A DNA stretch of 48,421 nucleotides from Scytonema sp. UIC 10036 (GTDB taxonomy: Bacteria > Cyanobacteriota > Cyanobacteriia > Cyanobacteriales > Nostocaceae), in the NCBI RefSeq assembly GCF_009725235.1, contig NZ_WJFC01000089.1:1-48421 (forward strand), read 5' to 3'. How positions within the stretch are numbered: the stretch's first letter is position 1; each line of letters begins with the position of its first letter. The notes below the pieces were generated by a model that had not been told where the DNA came from, made no database searches, and saw only the letters and a program-made list of their open reading frames with translations. Position numbers and translations under genes: made by a program. Shown one piece after another: positions 25,179-33,942 of the stretch.

Positions 25179-26427
25179 GGTGTGTTTTCAAACTCGCTAT
25201 ATGGTAAACTACCAACACTTCCCTTGCGGTTATGTGTAGGCTTTCAGAAGCCCTGGAATCACTAACTACGGGTATCTGGCAGCTGATAAATTCCGAGCCA
25301 CAGGGGCGGTTTACATTCTCCCCTAGGAGTGCGATGACTCGCGCCCCATTCGCATCAGCATCACCTTTCCAGTCACAGTGTTTGCAATGAAAGTTTTTAC
25401 CACTGCGGTAAGACTTTCCTTTTTCAGGATGGATGTGCAAACAGTTGTGACAAGTTTGTGACGTATATCTAGGGTCAACCAAAATTACTGAAACGCCATA
25501 TATCTTCGCTTTGTAGCAGATGAATTGTTTCAACTGGTAAAAAGACCAAGAGTTGCTTAAAAAACGCTGTTCTCGCTTGTTGGGTTTTTCATTTAACCGC
25601 TCTCTGATTCCTTCCAAATCTTCAAGCACAACATGGCGATTAGTGCGTTTAGCATTTAGCAATACAGCGTTGGAGATATTATGATTTAACCACTTTTGGT
25701 ATCTTCTTTCTTTGCCAGCTAACCGTCTCTGAAGTTCCCGACATCTACGTCTAGAACTCCGCGTGCCTTTACTGGCTTTCTGCTGCAACTCTGCTCGAAT
25801 CTTGGAATACTTAGCTCGAACAGTTTCGATTTGCTTACCCGACCAAGATTCATCATCGCTGGTATAAGCAATATCTCGCCTTCCCAAATCAACGCCTAAA
25901 TATTGGTCAGACTTAGCAGGCTGTAATACAGAGTGCTCAACCTGAATATGCAAACAATATGTCTTACCAGTTCTTACCAAAACAGCACTAGTAATCTCCT
26001 TATTCTCCCTATCAGACAACAAATAATTTGTATATTTGTTAATCGCGAGAGGAATACCTTTTACCCGTTTACCCAGCAAGGTAAGACTGACAGTATTGTC
26101 ATGCCAGTTAAAGGACATTGTTCTAACATCAAACGGTACGCTTCCAGGCTTGTATTCCTTTACTCGGTTAACTTTACGATTTCCCGCAACACGAATACAA
26201 GCTTGGATGACATGATTTGCTTGCATTCCTGATTTTTCTTTAGCGTCCTTGTAAATAAGTTTCTGTATCCGCGTCGCACTTTTGTATTTTGGGTTAACAC
26301 TTGCATTTACGTAATTACAGGTGGCCGCAAACATTAACATTAAGTTGTCAATGTCAGTGGCACTAACCGCGTCAACCTCTAATTTACAAATTGCTGTCAA
26401 AGTTTGTATTTCCAAAATTATTATCAC
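25162..26427 (-). CDS. tnpB: TnpB RNA-guided nuclease (IS200/IS605 OrfB family)
   Basis: The 421-residue protein is a TnpB, the compact ancestor of Cas12, which in studied members cuts DNA guided by an RNA from the element's right end. The RuvC-like triad is intact: Asp180 in GVDLGRRDIAY, Glu269 in VLEDLEGI and Asp358 in DADANGA. The zinc ribbon has CHNC and CKHC pairs (about residues 320-352). The basic helical N-terminal part is typical. The start is a GTG at 26427. The last about 45 residues after NVNRPCGSE are not typical of the family and probably read through the guide-RNA region. The 3' end overlaps the ATPase gene end by 17 bp on the opposite strand. Confidence 0.9.
   Translation of the reverse strand: MIIILEIQTLTAICKLEVDAVSATDIDNLMLMFAATCNYVNASVNPKYKSATRIQKLIYKDAKEKSGMQANHVIQACIRVAGNRKVNRVKEYKPGSVPFDVRTMSFNWHDNTVSLTLLGKRVKGIPLAINKYTNYLLSDRENKEITSAVLVRTGKTYCLHIQVEHSVLQPAKSDQYLGVDLGRRDIAYTSDDESWSGKQIETVRAKYSKIRAELQQKASKGTRSSRRRCRELQRRLAGKERRYQKWLNHNISNAVLLNAKRTNRHVVLEDLEGIRERLNEKPNKREQRFLSNSWSFYQLKQFICYKAKIYGVSVILVDPRYTSQTCHNCLHIHPEKGKSYRSGKNFHCKHCDWKGDADANGARVIALLGENVNRPCGSEFISCQIPVVSDSRASESLHITAREVLVVYHIASLKTHPSGLH
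25165..25330 (-). ncRNA. Candidate omega (guide) RNA of TnpB
   Basis: In studied TnpB elements the guide RNA covers the end of tnpB and runs to the right end of the element, its guide being the flanking DNA. Here that would be the minus-strand stretch from about 25330 down to the element end near 25165, so the guide would match the 3' end of the ATPase gene. It includes the hairpin TGGTA-GTT-TACCA. Limits are inferred from position only. Confidence 0.3.
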
Positions 26428-26460
26428 ATCCTATAATTAGCTTAACCGATGGAGCTAACT

Positions 26461-26673
26461 ATGTCAAGTCAAAGGTCTGGAAAAAAAGCAATGAGAAACG
26501 AGCCTCTATTCTATGAGGAGCGTAAAAAGATACATGGAGTTTGGTTAACCCCTACTGCATGGGATTACATTAAAGCGGTAGGTGACAAAGAAGGTATAAG
26601 CGCAAGCGAGGTCGTAGAGCGCTGGGCTAGAGAACATATTGGCAAAGACTCGGACACCCCTCTCCCGCGTTAA
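26461..26673 (+). CDS. Small protein divergent from tnpB
   Basis: The 70-residue protein is basic at its start, then has a probable ribbon-helix-helix-like part (HGVWLTPTAWDYIKAVGDKE, then ISASEVVERWARE). This suggests a small DNA-binding protein. GGAG lies six bases before the ATG at 26461, which I prefer to the ATG at 26449. It is divergent from tnpB with about 30 bases between starts, so it could repress tnpB or serve the element. The stop codon lies inside a hairpin (26669-26687). Confidence 0.65.
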   Translation: MSSQRSGKKAMRNEPLFYEERKKIHGVWLTPTAWDYIKAVGDKEGISASEVVERWAREHIGKDSDTPLPR

Positions 26674-26687
26674 CCGGAACGGTTAAC
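26669..26687. repeat. Perfect hairpin at the end of the small gene
   Basis: GTTAACCG-GAA-CGGTTAAC forms an 8-bp stem with a 3-base loop spanning the stop codon at 26671. It may be the left-end hairpin of the IS element or a terminator without a T-tract. Confidence 0.7.
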
Positions 26688-26689
26688 AT

Positions 26690-27088
26690 GGGTCGGGGAT
26701 GTACCTCGTCTTTGCCCCGTCATTCCTGAGGCAGCGCGCCCCTGCGGGTTCCCCGACTTGAAGCGCCTGCCGTCCCGCCACTGATTTGGAGTACCAAATG
26801 AGCGTGGGGGACTCCTGACGGGTTAGTTGACGATTCTTGCTGGTTGTTTATCTCATCATCATAATGAGACTTCAGAAGCCTCTTGTCAATAGAGTTTGAG
26901 ATGAGCTTACCCTGGGACACAGAGAAGTTTTTATTATGGGCAATTATACGAACTTGATATGAGAGAATTCGCAGCTAAAATCTCCATATTTGTTTAGTTC
27001 CCTGCTTTGCAAATACCATTTTATTAAAAAAGAATATCAATAAAGCAATCAAAAAAAGAAAAAATTACTTGGCTAATTTCCATTTAAA
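26690..27088. other. Intergenic region with GC-rich repeat
   Basis: The part 26700-26830 is GC-rich and self-complementary in places (GCAGCGCGCCCCTGCGGG and similar), of a kind I recall between many cyanobacterial genes. The minus-strand frame across it is composed of this repeat and is not a gene. The remainder to 27088 is AT-rich without features. Confidence 0.5.
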
Positions 27089-27178
27089 ATGTCTAAAACT
27101 CTTGCTGAAAAACCTGCGATCGGCAAACATTTTAGTGGCATTGAAATTGAAAACAAATCTATTGACAAGGTATCATAA
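27089..27178 (+). CDS. Possible 29-residue leader ORF
   Basis: An ATG at 27089 opens 29 codons (MSKTLAEKPAIGKHF...). Its stop TAA shares one base with the ATG of the next gene (TAATG), and its 3' end carries the AAGG that could serve the next start. This layout suggests translational coupling. It has no clear ribosome site of its own, so it may be a short peptide gene, a regulatory ORF or a remnant. No family is recognised. Confidence 0.4.
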   Translation: MSKTLAEKPAIGKHFSGIEIENKSIDKVS

Positions 27179-27435
27179 TGGACAAATCTACGAACAGAAT
27201 CCTTATTCAAAATATTTCCGATCCTGAAATTTTGGAAATCTCTGACCAAGAGTCACAACAAGTCTGTGGTGGTTTACTGGGAACCCTTTTAGGATTAACT
27301 CCCCCTTCTCCTACCCAACCAATAGTGATAATTGACGGAGAAGTTCAACAACCTGAACCACTTGAGCCAGCCGAAGTCCCACCTCCCACAGGACTTTTAG
27401 GCTTGTTAAGCAGTCTAGGATTGGGATTAATCTAA
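27178..27435 (+). CDS. Small peptide precursor with double-glycine-type leader
   Basis: The 85-residue protein has an acidic, helical N-terminus (EILEISDQESQQVCGG) ending in Gly31-Gly32, like the leaders cut by C39 peptidase-containing ABC exporters in bacteriocin and RiPP precursors. The rest is hydrophobic and proline-rich, with two related ends (GLLGTLLGL after the Gly pair and GLLGLLSSLGLGL at the C-terminus). Only one Cys (30) is present, before the cut, so lanthionine or disulfide bridges are unlikely. No processing or export gene lies nearby. AAGG precedes the ATG by about nine bases. A good terminator follows. Confidence 0.6.
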   Translation: MDKSTNRILIQNISDPEILEISDQESQQVCGGLLGTLLGLTPPSPTQPIVIIDGEVQQPEPLEPAEVPPPTGLLGLLSSLGLGLI

Positions 27436-27509
27436 GATGTTGCGTTTGAGTGTATCATCTGCACAACGCCAACAGAAAAAAGATTGCTAGGAACGTTTTC
27501 ATGATTACA

Positions 27510-27545
27510 ATAGTGTTGAGATCAACACTCAACACTACTATTTTT
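27510..27545 (+). terminator. Rho-independent terminator after the peptide gene
   Basis: ATAGTGTTGAG and CTCAACACTA pair over ten bases with a 7-base loop, followed by CTATTTTT. It lies 75 bases after the peptide stop. The remaining sequence to 27760 shows no gene. Confidence 0.8.
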
Positions 27546-27760
27546 AATTATTTTGAACTTTAGATAAAGCAACGAGTTCGCTATACCTAGTTCCACATCA
27601 TTTAGGAAGCAAAAAAAGAAGTAATTACTTCTCCTCCTTGAAAATAACTTTCATTTTGTCGATATTGTAATCAATTAGAAGAAAACCAATCATCTAGCTT
27701 TGCCAGTAATTTTAAAGAAATTCTGCTGACAAGATACATTCACAAAAATTGGGCTTGAGT

Positions 27761-28399
27761 TCAAGTCCCTGGCATAGCACGCAAATGTTCTGGCATATGG
27801 TAGCGATCGCCTAACACTTCTAGTAAAGGACCATGAGTATCAAACTTAACTACACTTACAGAAGCAGCAAGTGCATTGATGCGATCGCGATACCGTCCCA
27901 AATCGATGCCCAACAAACTACAGAGAATAATTCGGATTGTTGCTTTGTGCGACACAACCAAAACATTGCCCGTCGGATACTTTTCTTCAATTTCTGAAAT
28001 CACCAAAGAAGCGCGACTGGCAATTTGGACAGATGTTTCCCCACCAGTTGGGGGATTCCAAGCAGGTTCTGTTAACCAACGGACGTAGTCATCTGCAAAA
28101 TGTTCTTTGACATAGTCCGCAGTTTTACCTTCCCACTCGCCATAGTTAATTTCTCTCAACCCATCCCGCAGTTGCATTTCCATGCCAATAGCATCGCACA
28201 ATGGCTTAGCTGTGGCGATGGTACGTTTCATGGGACTGACATACACGGCATTCCAAGGTATGTTGCAGTATACCTCGGCAAAGGACTTAGCCATTAAAGT
28301 CCCTTCTGGGGTTAACTCCGGATCTGTTACACCACAATAACCACCTGTTCGGCTATAAACTGTTTCTCCATGTCGCAGTAGATATAGTTTTAAACTCAT
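27761..28399 (-). CDS. Histidine phosphatase family protein (phosphoglycerate-mutase-like)
   Basis: The 212-residue protein belongs to the histidine phosphatase superfamily. The catalytic LRHGET is at residues 8-13 (His10 is the phospho-acceptor), the second Arg is in SPMKRTIATA, the acid is in REINYGEWEG and the second His is in VVSHKATIRI. Cyanobacterial relatives act as phosphoserine or sugar-phosphate phosphatases, and annotation as phosphoglycerate mutase is often unproved. It lies downstream of glgP on the same strand, 138 bases away. A role in sugar-phosphate metabolism is plausible but inferred. Confidence 0.88.
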   Translation of the reverse strand: MSLKLYLLRHGETVYSRTGGYCGVTDPELTPEGTLMAKSFAEVYCNIPWNAVYVSPMKRTIATAKPLCDAIGMEMQLRDGLREINYGEWEGKTADYVKEHFADDYVRWLTEPAWNPPTGGETSVQIASRASLVISEIEEKYPTGNVLVVSHKATIRIILCSLLGIDLGRYRDRINALAASVSVVKFDTHGPLLEVLGDRYHMPEHLRAMPGT

Positions 28400-28463
28400 A
28401 GATTTCTCCGTTAAAAATAAAGATGAAGGAATTATATTCGGCTAACAACTGACAAATTAATTG

Positions 28464-28527
28464 GTTTGTAGTTGCGCTATGGCTGACGCCACGCTTTGCG
28501 AACAGCCCATACATCGCAACTACAAAC
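28464..28527. repeat. Palindromic repeat between the phosphatase gene and glgP
   Basis: GTTTGTAGTTGCG (28464-28476) is exactly inverted at 28515-28527. The loop holds smaller GGCTGACGCC and GCTTTGCG elements. It is a typical dispersed cyanobacterial intergenic palindrome and may also lie in the glgP 3' untranslated region. Confidence 0.75.
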
Positions 28528-28537
28528 TTGGCAGGTG

Positions 28538-31078
28538 TCAATTCTCTTTTAGACTGGGTTTTGGTTGTACGTAATCTTGTATTTCCACATGAACTGGTTT
28601 GGCATTCCAGATGTCCTGACAGTACTCTCGAATAGCACGGTCAGAAGAAAACTTGCCCATCCGCGCTACATTCAAAATGGACATCCGCGTCCAGTTATCC
28701 CGATCGCGGTAAGCCTGACTGACTTGTTCTTGAGCATCCACATAGGACTGGTAATCTGCAAACAGCAGATACGGGTCATGATACAACAAGGAGTCTACAA
28801 AAGGTCGAAATAAATTTGTGTCTCCATGAGAGAAAAATCCGGAGCTAATGAGATCGATGACAGCTTTGAGTTGAGGATTGCCGTTGTAATAATCCCAAGG
28901 ATTGTAACCTCTGGATTTTAATGCATATACTTCTTCCGTTGTCAAGCCAAATAAGAAGAAGTTTTCCGCTCCTACCTCCTCACGGATTTCGATATTTGCA
29001 CCGTCCAAGGTCCCAATAGTCAGCGCCCCATTCATGGAGAATTTCATGTTACCAGTTCCAGAAGCTTCTTTGCCTGCAGTGGAAATTTGCTCCGACAAGT
29101 CCGCAGCTGGATAAACCCTCTGCCCAAATCTGACGTTGTAATCTGGAAGGAAAACTACCTTGAGACGATCTCTGACATCGGGATCGTGATTGACGACATC
29201 AGCAACAGAGTTGATTAGTTTTATAATCAACTTTGCCATAAAGTACCCAGGAGCCGCTTTACCGCCAAATATAAATGTACGGGGTGTAATGTCAATGTTG
29301 GGATCTTGCTTGAGTCGGTTGTAAAGTGTGATAATATGCAACACATTGAGATGCTGACGTTTGTACTCGTGAATTCGCTTCACCTGGATATCAAAAAGCG
29401 ATTCGGGATGAATTTCAACCCCCTGGTTTTTCTGAATGTACTGTGCCAAATCGCCCTTGATGCCTTGCTTGATTTGCTGCCATTCTTGTCGGAATTCCCC
29501 ATTGTCAACGAAAGCCTCTAGTTGCTTAAGTTCATCTAAATGTTTAATCCAATTTGTGCCGATTTTACGGGTAATAAGGTCAGCAAGTTTGGGATTGCTG
29601 ACGACTATCCAACGACGGGGAGTGACACCATTGGTCTTGTTGCTAAATTTTTCTGGCCATAATTCATAAAAATCACGCAGCACATCCTGCTTCAATAACT
29701 CTGTATGCAAAGCAGCAACGCCATTAATTGCATGAGAACCAACACTGGCTATATGTGCCATACGAACATACTTTTCACCACGTTCATCAATCAGCGATAA
29801 CCGGGCTAATCGGGCGTTATCACCGGGATATTTCAGGCGAACTTCATCAAGAAAGCGTTGATTAATTTCATAAATAATTTCGAGATGTCTGGGCAATAAG
29901 CTGCTAAATAAACCTAAAGACCACTTTTCCAAAGCTTCAGGCAACAAGGTATGGTTAGTGTAAGCAAAAGTGTTGTGAGTGATGTGCCAAGCTTGGTCCC
30001 AATCCATTTGATGCTCATCTACCAACAACCGCATTAATTCAGCAACACCGATGGACGGGTGAGTATCGTTCAATTGAGCAGCAAAGGATTCGTGGAAGTT
30101 ATCTAAGCTCTCCTCTTTTTGCAAGTGCTGGCGGATCATGTCTTGCAGGGAACAAGAAACGAAAAAGTATTGTTGCTGCAAGCGCAGTTGCTTACCCTGA
30201 ATGGCTTCATCGTTGGGATAAAGAACTTTGGTGATGTTTTCCGCCACCATTTTTTCATGAACTGCACCGTAATAGTCGCCGACATTAAACGCTTGAAATC
30301 CAAAGGATTCTGGTGCTTCAGCTTTCCACAGGCGTAATATATTAGTTGTGTTAACTTGATATCCTAGGATAGGAGTATCATAGGGAATACCTTTAATAAT
30401 TAGATTGGGTATCCAACGCACTCGATAGCGATTTTGTTCATCATAGTAGGCTTGGGTGTAACCACCAAACTTCACCTCTACATTCTCCTCTGGACGAGGA
30501 ATTTCCCAAGGATTACCGGGGCTTAACCATTTGTCAGTGATTTCAACTTGCCAACCATCCCGAATTTCCTGATCGAAGATCCCAAATTCGTAGCGAATTC
30601 CGTAGCCAATTGCTGGAATCTCTAAAGTCGAAAGAGAATCCATGTAGCAAGCAGCCAAACGACCCAATCCTCCATTTCCCAATCCTGGTTCTTCTTCTTG
30701 TTCGCGCAATGCTATAAAGTCTAAACCGTATTCTTCAACAGCTTGGCGGACTCGATCGTAAAGCCCTAAATTAACTAAGTTGTTACTGAGGTGTGGTCCT
30801 AAAAGAAATTCTGCTGACAGGTAACAAACAACTTTGACGTTTTTTTTCACATAGGTTTGGACGGTGTTCAGCCAACGATAGAGGAGGCGATCGCGCACTG
30901 TATAAGCTAAAGCCATGTAGTAATCATTGGTCGTAGCAATGCCAGGAAATTTACCTTGCAAGTAGAAAAGATTATCTGCAAGTGCTCGTTTGAGCGTTTC
31001 TATACTTAAGCCCGTGCGATCGTCTTCAACTTGCACGATGGTTTTTTCTACTGGCTTTTTTGTAGATGATTTCATCAT
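28538..31078 (-). CDS. glgP: Glycogen phosphorylase
   Basis: The 846-residue enzyme releases glucose 1-phosphate from glycogen using phosphate and pyridoxal phosphate. Family landmarks are clear: NGGLGRLAACYMDSL near residue 140, the KRIHEYKRQHLN segment near 570, and the cofactor-binding Lys679 in EASGTGNMKFSMNG. Length is normal. There is no sign of the N-terminal regulatory extension of animal enzymes. It lies between the phosphoketolase and histidine phosphatase genes on the same strand. The 464-base gap upstream contains several repeats, so it probably has its own promoter. Confidence 0.96.
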   Translation of the reverse strand: MMKSSTKKPVEKTIVQVEDDRTGLSIETLKRALADNLFYLQGKFPGIATTNDYYMALAYTVRDRLLYRWLNTVQTYVKKNVKVVCYLSAEFLLGPHLSNNLVNLGLYDRVRQAVEEYGLDFIALREQEEEPGLGNGGLGRLAACYMDSLSTLEIPAIGYGIRYEFGIFDQEIRDGWQVEITDKWLSPGNPWEIPRPEENVEVKFGGYTQAYYDEQNRYRVRWIPNLIIKGIPYDTPILGYQVNTTNILRLWKAEAPESFGFQAFNVGDYYGAVHEKMVAENITKVLYPNDEAIQGKQLRLQQQYFFVSCSLQDMIRQHLQKEESLDNFHESFAAQLNDTHPSIGVAELMRLLVDEHQMDWDQAWHITHNTFAYTNHTLLPEALEKWSLGLFSSLLPRHLEIIYEINQRFLDEVRLKYPGDNARLARLSLIDERGEKYVRMAHIASVGSHAINGVAALHTELLKQDVLRDFYELWPEKFSNKTNGVTPRRWIVVSNPKLADLITRKIGTNWIKHLDELKQLEAFVDNGEFRQEWQQIKQGIKGDLAQYIQKNQGVEIHPESLFDIQVKRIHEYKRQHLNVLHIITLYNRLKQDPNIDITPRTFIFGGKAAPGYFMAKLIIKLINSVADVVNHDPDVRDRLKVVFLPDYNVRFGQRVYPAADLSEQISTAGKEASGTGNMKFSMNGALTIGTLDGANIEIREEVGAENFFLFGLTTEEVYALKSRGYNPWDYYNGNPQLKAVIDLISSGFFSHGDTNLFRPFVDSLLYHDPYLLFADYQSYVDAQEQVSQAYRDRDNWTRMSILNVARMGKFSSDRAIREYCQDIWNAKPVHVEIQDYVQPKPSLKEN

Positions 31079-31168
31079 TGCCTCACTATCGATTTACTAT
31101 ACTATGGTGTACGCACAAATCTGTAGTCGCTGATAAGTCGAAGCTTTAACGTCAAATTTACCCCAATA

Positions 31169-31306
31169 CTACAAGGGCTGAGACATAAATTCCAAAACAC
31201 GTAGGTTGGGTTGAGGAACGAAACCCAACATCCAGAGCTACAAGGGATGAGACATAAATTCCAAAACACGTAGGTTGGGTTGAGGAACGAAACCCAACAT
31301 CTAGAC
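31169..31306. repeat. Two tandem 69-bp repeats
   Basis: The unit CTACAAGGG...CCCAACATC is present twice (31169-31237 and 31238-31306) with only a few differences. Each copy contains the inverted pair GTTGGGTT / AACCCAAC, related to the palindrome at 31361-31395. Confidence 0.85.
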
Positions 31307-31360
31307 GCACATAATTTTATTTTTGTCAACTGTTATTACTTGACCGACGCTCTAGAAGCA

Positions 31361-31395
31361 TTTGTTGGGTTGAGCGCTTCGCTCAACCCAACAAA
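31361..31395. repeat. Perfect 16-bp palindrome
   Basis: TTTGTTGGGTTGAGCG and its exact complement enclose a CTT loop. The core GTTGGGTT is shared with the 69-bp repeats next to it. Confidence 0.85.
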
Positions 31396-31428
31396 GCTAA
31401 AATTCTCAGCCCTTGCAGTATTGAAATT

Positions 31429-31517
31429 TACCCCACCCTAGCCCTCCCCTTAGAAAGGGGAGGGAACTAGAAATCCGATTTCCCCAAGGCTATCGGGGGG
31501 ATTAAGGGGGGTAAACT
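31429..31517. repeat. Dispersed CCTCCCC / GGGGAGG repeat, copy 1
   Basis: It contains CCCTCCCCTTAGAAAGGGGAGGG and, further on, GGGGGGATTAAGGGGGGTAA. The same arrangement occurs at 48338-48421 at the end of the window. It is a dispersed palindromic element. Confidence 0.8.
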
Positions 31518-31542
31518 TTCCAAGGAGGCTAATCAAGTTCGA

Positions 31543-33942
31543 TTAGTATGGCCACTTCCAGTGGGTTATTTCGTCCTTATCGATACCATGCTCGTAAGCG
31601 TAGTTCCTGTTCTCAATGATCTCGTTCTTCATGCGCTCCCTAACATGACCACCTGCAGAACCAAGTTTGGGAACTCGGTCGATCGCATCAATCACTAAAT
31701 TGAAGCGATCGATTTGGTTTTGGATTGCGAGTTCGAGTGGCGTGTTGATGTTGCCTTTTTCTTTGTAACCGCGCACGTGGAGATTGTGATGATTCGTGCG
31801 ACGGTAAGCCAGTTTGTGAATCAACCATGGATAGCCGTGGAAGTTAAAAATGATTGGCTTGTCTTTGGTAAAAAGACTATCAAAATCCCAGTCTGAAAGA
31901 CCATGAGGATGTTCGTGCTCTGGTTGCAACTTAAACAGATCGACAACGTTAATAAACCGAACTTTTAGCTCGGGGAAATGCTGTCGGAGAATTGCAGTTG
32001 CCGCTAGAGATTCCATTGTCGCCACATCTCCACAGCATGCCATGACAAGGTCTGGTTGGTCGGGTTCTGTACCGCAGTCATCATTGCTTGCCCAGTCCCA
32101 TATACCAATACCTTTCGTACAGTGCTTAATGGCTTCATCTATGCTTAGATACTGGAGATGTTTTTGCTTGTCTGCAACAATCACGTTAACGTAGTTTGTG
32201 CTTCGCAAGCAATGGTCTGCGACAGATAGCAGACAGTTTACATCAGGTGGTAGATAAATACGAGTCACAGAGGCGTTCTTATTTGTGACCAGATCGATGA
32301 ACCCTGGGTCTTGGTGAGAAAAACCGTTGTGGTCTTGTCGCCAAACAGTTGAGGAAAGCAAAATGTTCTCGGAAGCTACTGGCACCCGCCAAGGAACATG
32401 GTTCTTGCAGATATCCAACCATTTAGCGTGCTGGTTGAACATTGAGTCAATGACGTGAGAGAAAGCTTCGTAAGTATGGAAGAAACCGTGGCGACCTGTA
32501 AGAAGATAGCCTTCGAGCCAACCTAACAAGGTGTGCTCGCTCAGCATTTCCATCACCGTACCGTCAGTGGTCAGTTCCGTACCATCTTCATCTTCAGGAA
32601 GAATATCTGCCATCCACACCTTCTTGCTCGCTTCGTAAACAGCACTTAACCGATTAGAAGCCGTTTCATCCGGACCAAAGATGCGGAAATTATTTGGGTT
32701 CTGGCGGATGATGTCGCGCAGGAAGTAGCCCAGGGGCTTGGTGTTTTCGGCTTCAAGTTTCCCTGGTTCATTCACTTGAACAGCATAATCTCGGAAGTCA
32801 GGCAAACGTAAGTTCTTACGCAAGATACCACCGTTGGCAGAGGGATTAGCGCTCATGCGACGATTACCTGTAGGAGCCAACTCTTTGAGTTCGGGAATCA
32901 AGCGACCGTTTTCATCAAACAACTCTTCGGGTTGGTAGCTTTTCATCCACTGTTCTAGCAACTGTAGGTGCTGTGGGTTGGAGTGCATTTCACCCATAGG
33001 CACTTGGTGCGCCCGCCAAAAGCCTTCTACTTTATGACCATCGACTTCCGCAGGACCTGTCCAACCTTTTGGCGTGCGTAGGACAATCATTGGCCAACGG
33101 GGGCGTTTTGCTACGCCACTGCTACGAGCTTCTTGCTGGATGTTACGGATTTCCTGGATGCACTGTTCTAGGGTAGCAGCCATTTTTTGGTGCATCTGTT
33201 CTGGGTCATTTCCTTCTACAAAGTAAGGAGTATAACCATAACCTTTAAATAAGTCTTCTAGCTCTTCATGGCTAATACGAGCTAGAATTGTTGGATTGGC
33301 AATTTTGTAACCATTGAGATGCAAAATAGGTAGCACCGCGCCATCCCGGATAGGATTGACAAACTTATTGGAGTGCCAAGCAGTCGCTAGCGCTCCAGTT
33401 TCCGCTTCCCCGTCACCAACGACACAAGTTACAATTAAATCTGGATTATCGTAAGCGGCTCCGTAAGCGTGAGAAACGCTATAACCCAGTTCGCCACCTT
33501 CATGAATCGAGCCTGGTGTTTCGGGGGTACAATGACTACCAATTCCACCAGGGTAGGAGAACTGCTTGAAAAACTTGCACATCCCCTCCTCATCCTCGCT
33601 CTTATCTGGATAAATTTCCGAATAAGTTCCTTCTAAGTAAACAGGAGCGAGAATACCGGGAGCGCCGTGACCCGGACCTGTCACGTAAATCGCGTTCAGG
33701 TCATACTTTTTAATCAGCCGATTCATATGTATGTAGATGAAGCTCAGTCCAGGACTGGTACCCCAGTGTCCGAGAAGACGGTGCTTCACTTGCTCTGGCT
33801 TTAGGGGTTTTCTTAGCAGTGGATTGTCTCGCAGATAAATCATGCCAACTGCCAAATAGTTACACGCACGCCAGTAAGCGTCGATCTTTCTAAGTTCTTC
33901 TGGACTTAGCGGCTTGGTTTCGAGTGGGGTTGCTATTACCAT
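31543..33942 (-). CDS. xfp: Phosphoketolase (xylulose 5-phosphate / fructose 6-phosphate)
   Basis: The 799-residue thiamine-diphosphate enzyme splits xylulose 5-phosphate (and often fructose 6-phosphate) with phosphate to acetyl-phosphate plus glyceraldehyde 3-phosphate or erythrose 4-phosphate. Motifs seen: [24 protein letters not shown]-like [14 protein letters not shown], and the cofactor motif [14 protein letters not shown]. The C-terminal part includes [16 protein letters not shown] [13 protein letters not shown]. Length is normal. It precedes glgP on the same strand, fitting a glycogen to acetyl-phosphate route. A long region without genes lies upstream, with a perfect palindrome at 34140-34159. 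Confidence 0.95.
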   Translation of the reverse strand: MVIATPLETKPLSPEELRKIDAYWRACNYLAVGMIYLRDNPLLRKPLKPEQVKHRLLGHWGTSPGLSFIYIHMNRLIKKYDLNAIYVTGPGHGAPGILAPVYLEGTYSEIYPDKSEDEEGMCKFFKQFSYPGGIGSHCTPETPGSIHEGGELGYSVSHAYGAAYDNPDLIVTCVVGDGEAETGALATAWHSNKFVNPIRDGAVLPILHLNGYKIANPTILARISHEELEDLFKGYGYTPYFVEGNDPEQMHQKMAATLEQCIQEIRNIQQEARSSGVAKRPRWPMIVLRTPKGWTGPAEVDGHKVEGFWRAHQVPMGEMHSNPQHLQLLEQWMKSYQPEELFDENGRLIPELKELAPTGNRRMSANPSANGGILRKNLRLPDFRDYAVQVNEPGKLEAENTKPLGYFLRDIIRQNPNNFRIFGPDETASNRLSAVYEASKKVWMADILPEDEDGTELTTDGTVMEMLSEHTLLGWLEGYLLTGRHGFFHTYEAFSHVIDSMFNQHAKWLDICKNHVPWRVPVASENILLSSTVWRQDHNGFSHQDPGFIDLVTNKNASVTRIYLPPDVNCLLSVADHCLRSTNYVNVIVADKQKHLQYLSIDEAIKHCTKGIGIWDWASNDDCGTEPDQPDLVMACCGDVATMESLAATAILRQHFPELKVRFINVVDLFKLQPEHEHPHGLSDWDFDSLFTKDKPIIFNFHGYPWLIHKLAYRRTNHHNLHVRGYKEKGNINTPLELAIQNQIDRFNLVIDAIDRVPKLGSAGGHVRERMKNEIIENRNYAYEHGIDKDEITHWKWPY

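Larger units (their letters stand above)
25162..26690 (-). mobile_element. IS200/IS605-family element carrying tnpB only
   Basis: A TnpB gene without a TnpA transposase, plus a divergent small gene, replaces the 3' end of the ATPase gene. A small hairpin, TGGTA-GTT-TACCA (about 25200-25212), near the tnpB 3' end fits the right-end hairpin of IS605-type elements. A hairpin at 26669-26687 lies near the other side. Exact ends and target tetramer are not resolved. Being without TnpA, it would need a transposase supplied in trans. Confidence 0.55.

Noticed and set aside
26720..26920. Minus-strand open frame of 66 codons
   Set aside because: It is the translation of a GC-rich dispersed repeat that often gives spurious small ORFs in cyanobacterial annotation.
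27740..27770. GAGTTCAAGTCCC looked like a tRNA T-arm
   Set aside because: No acceptor or anticodon stem can be formed around it; it overlaps the end of the histidine phosphatase gene.
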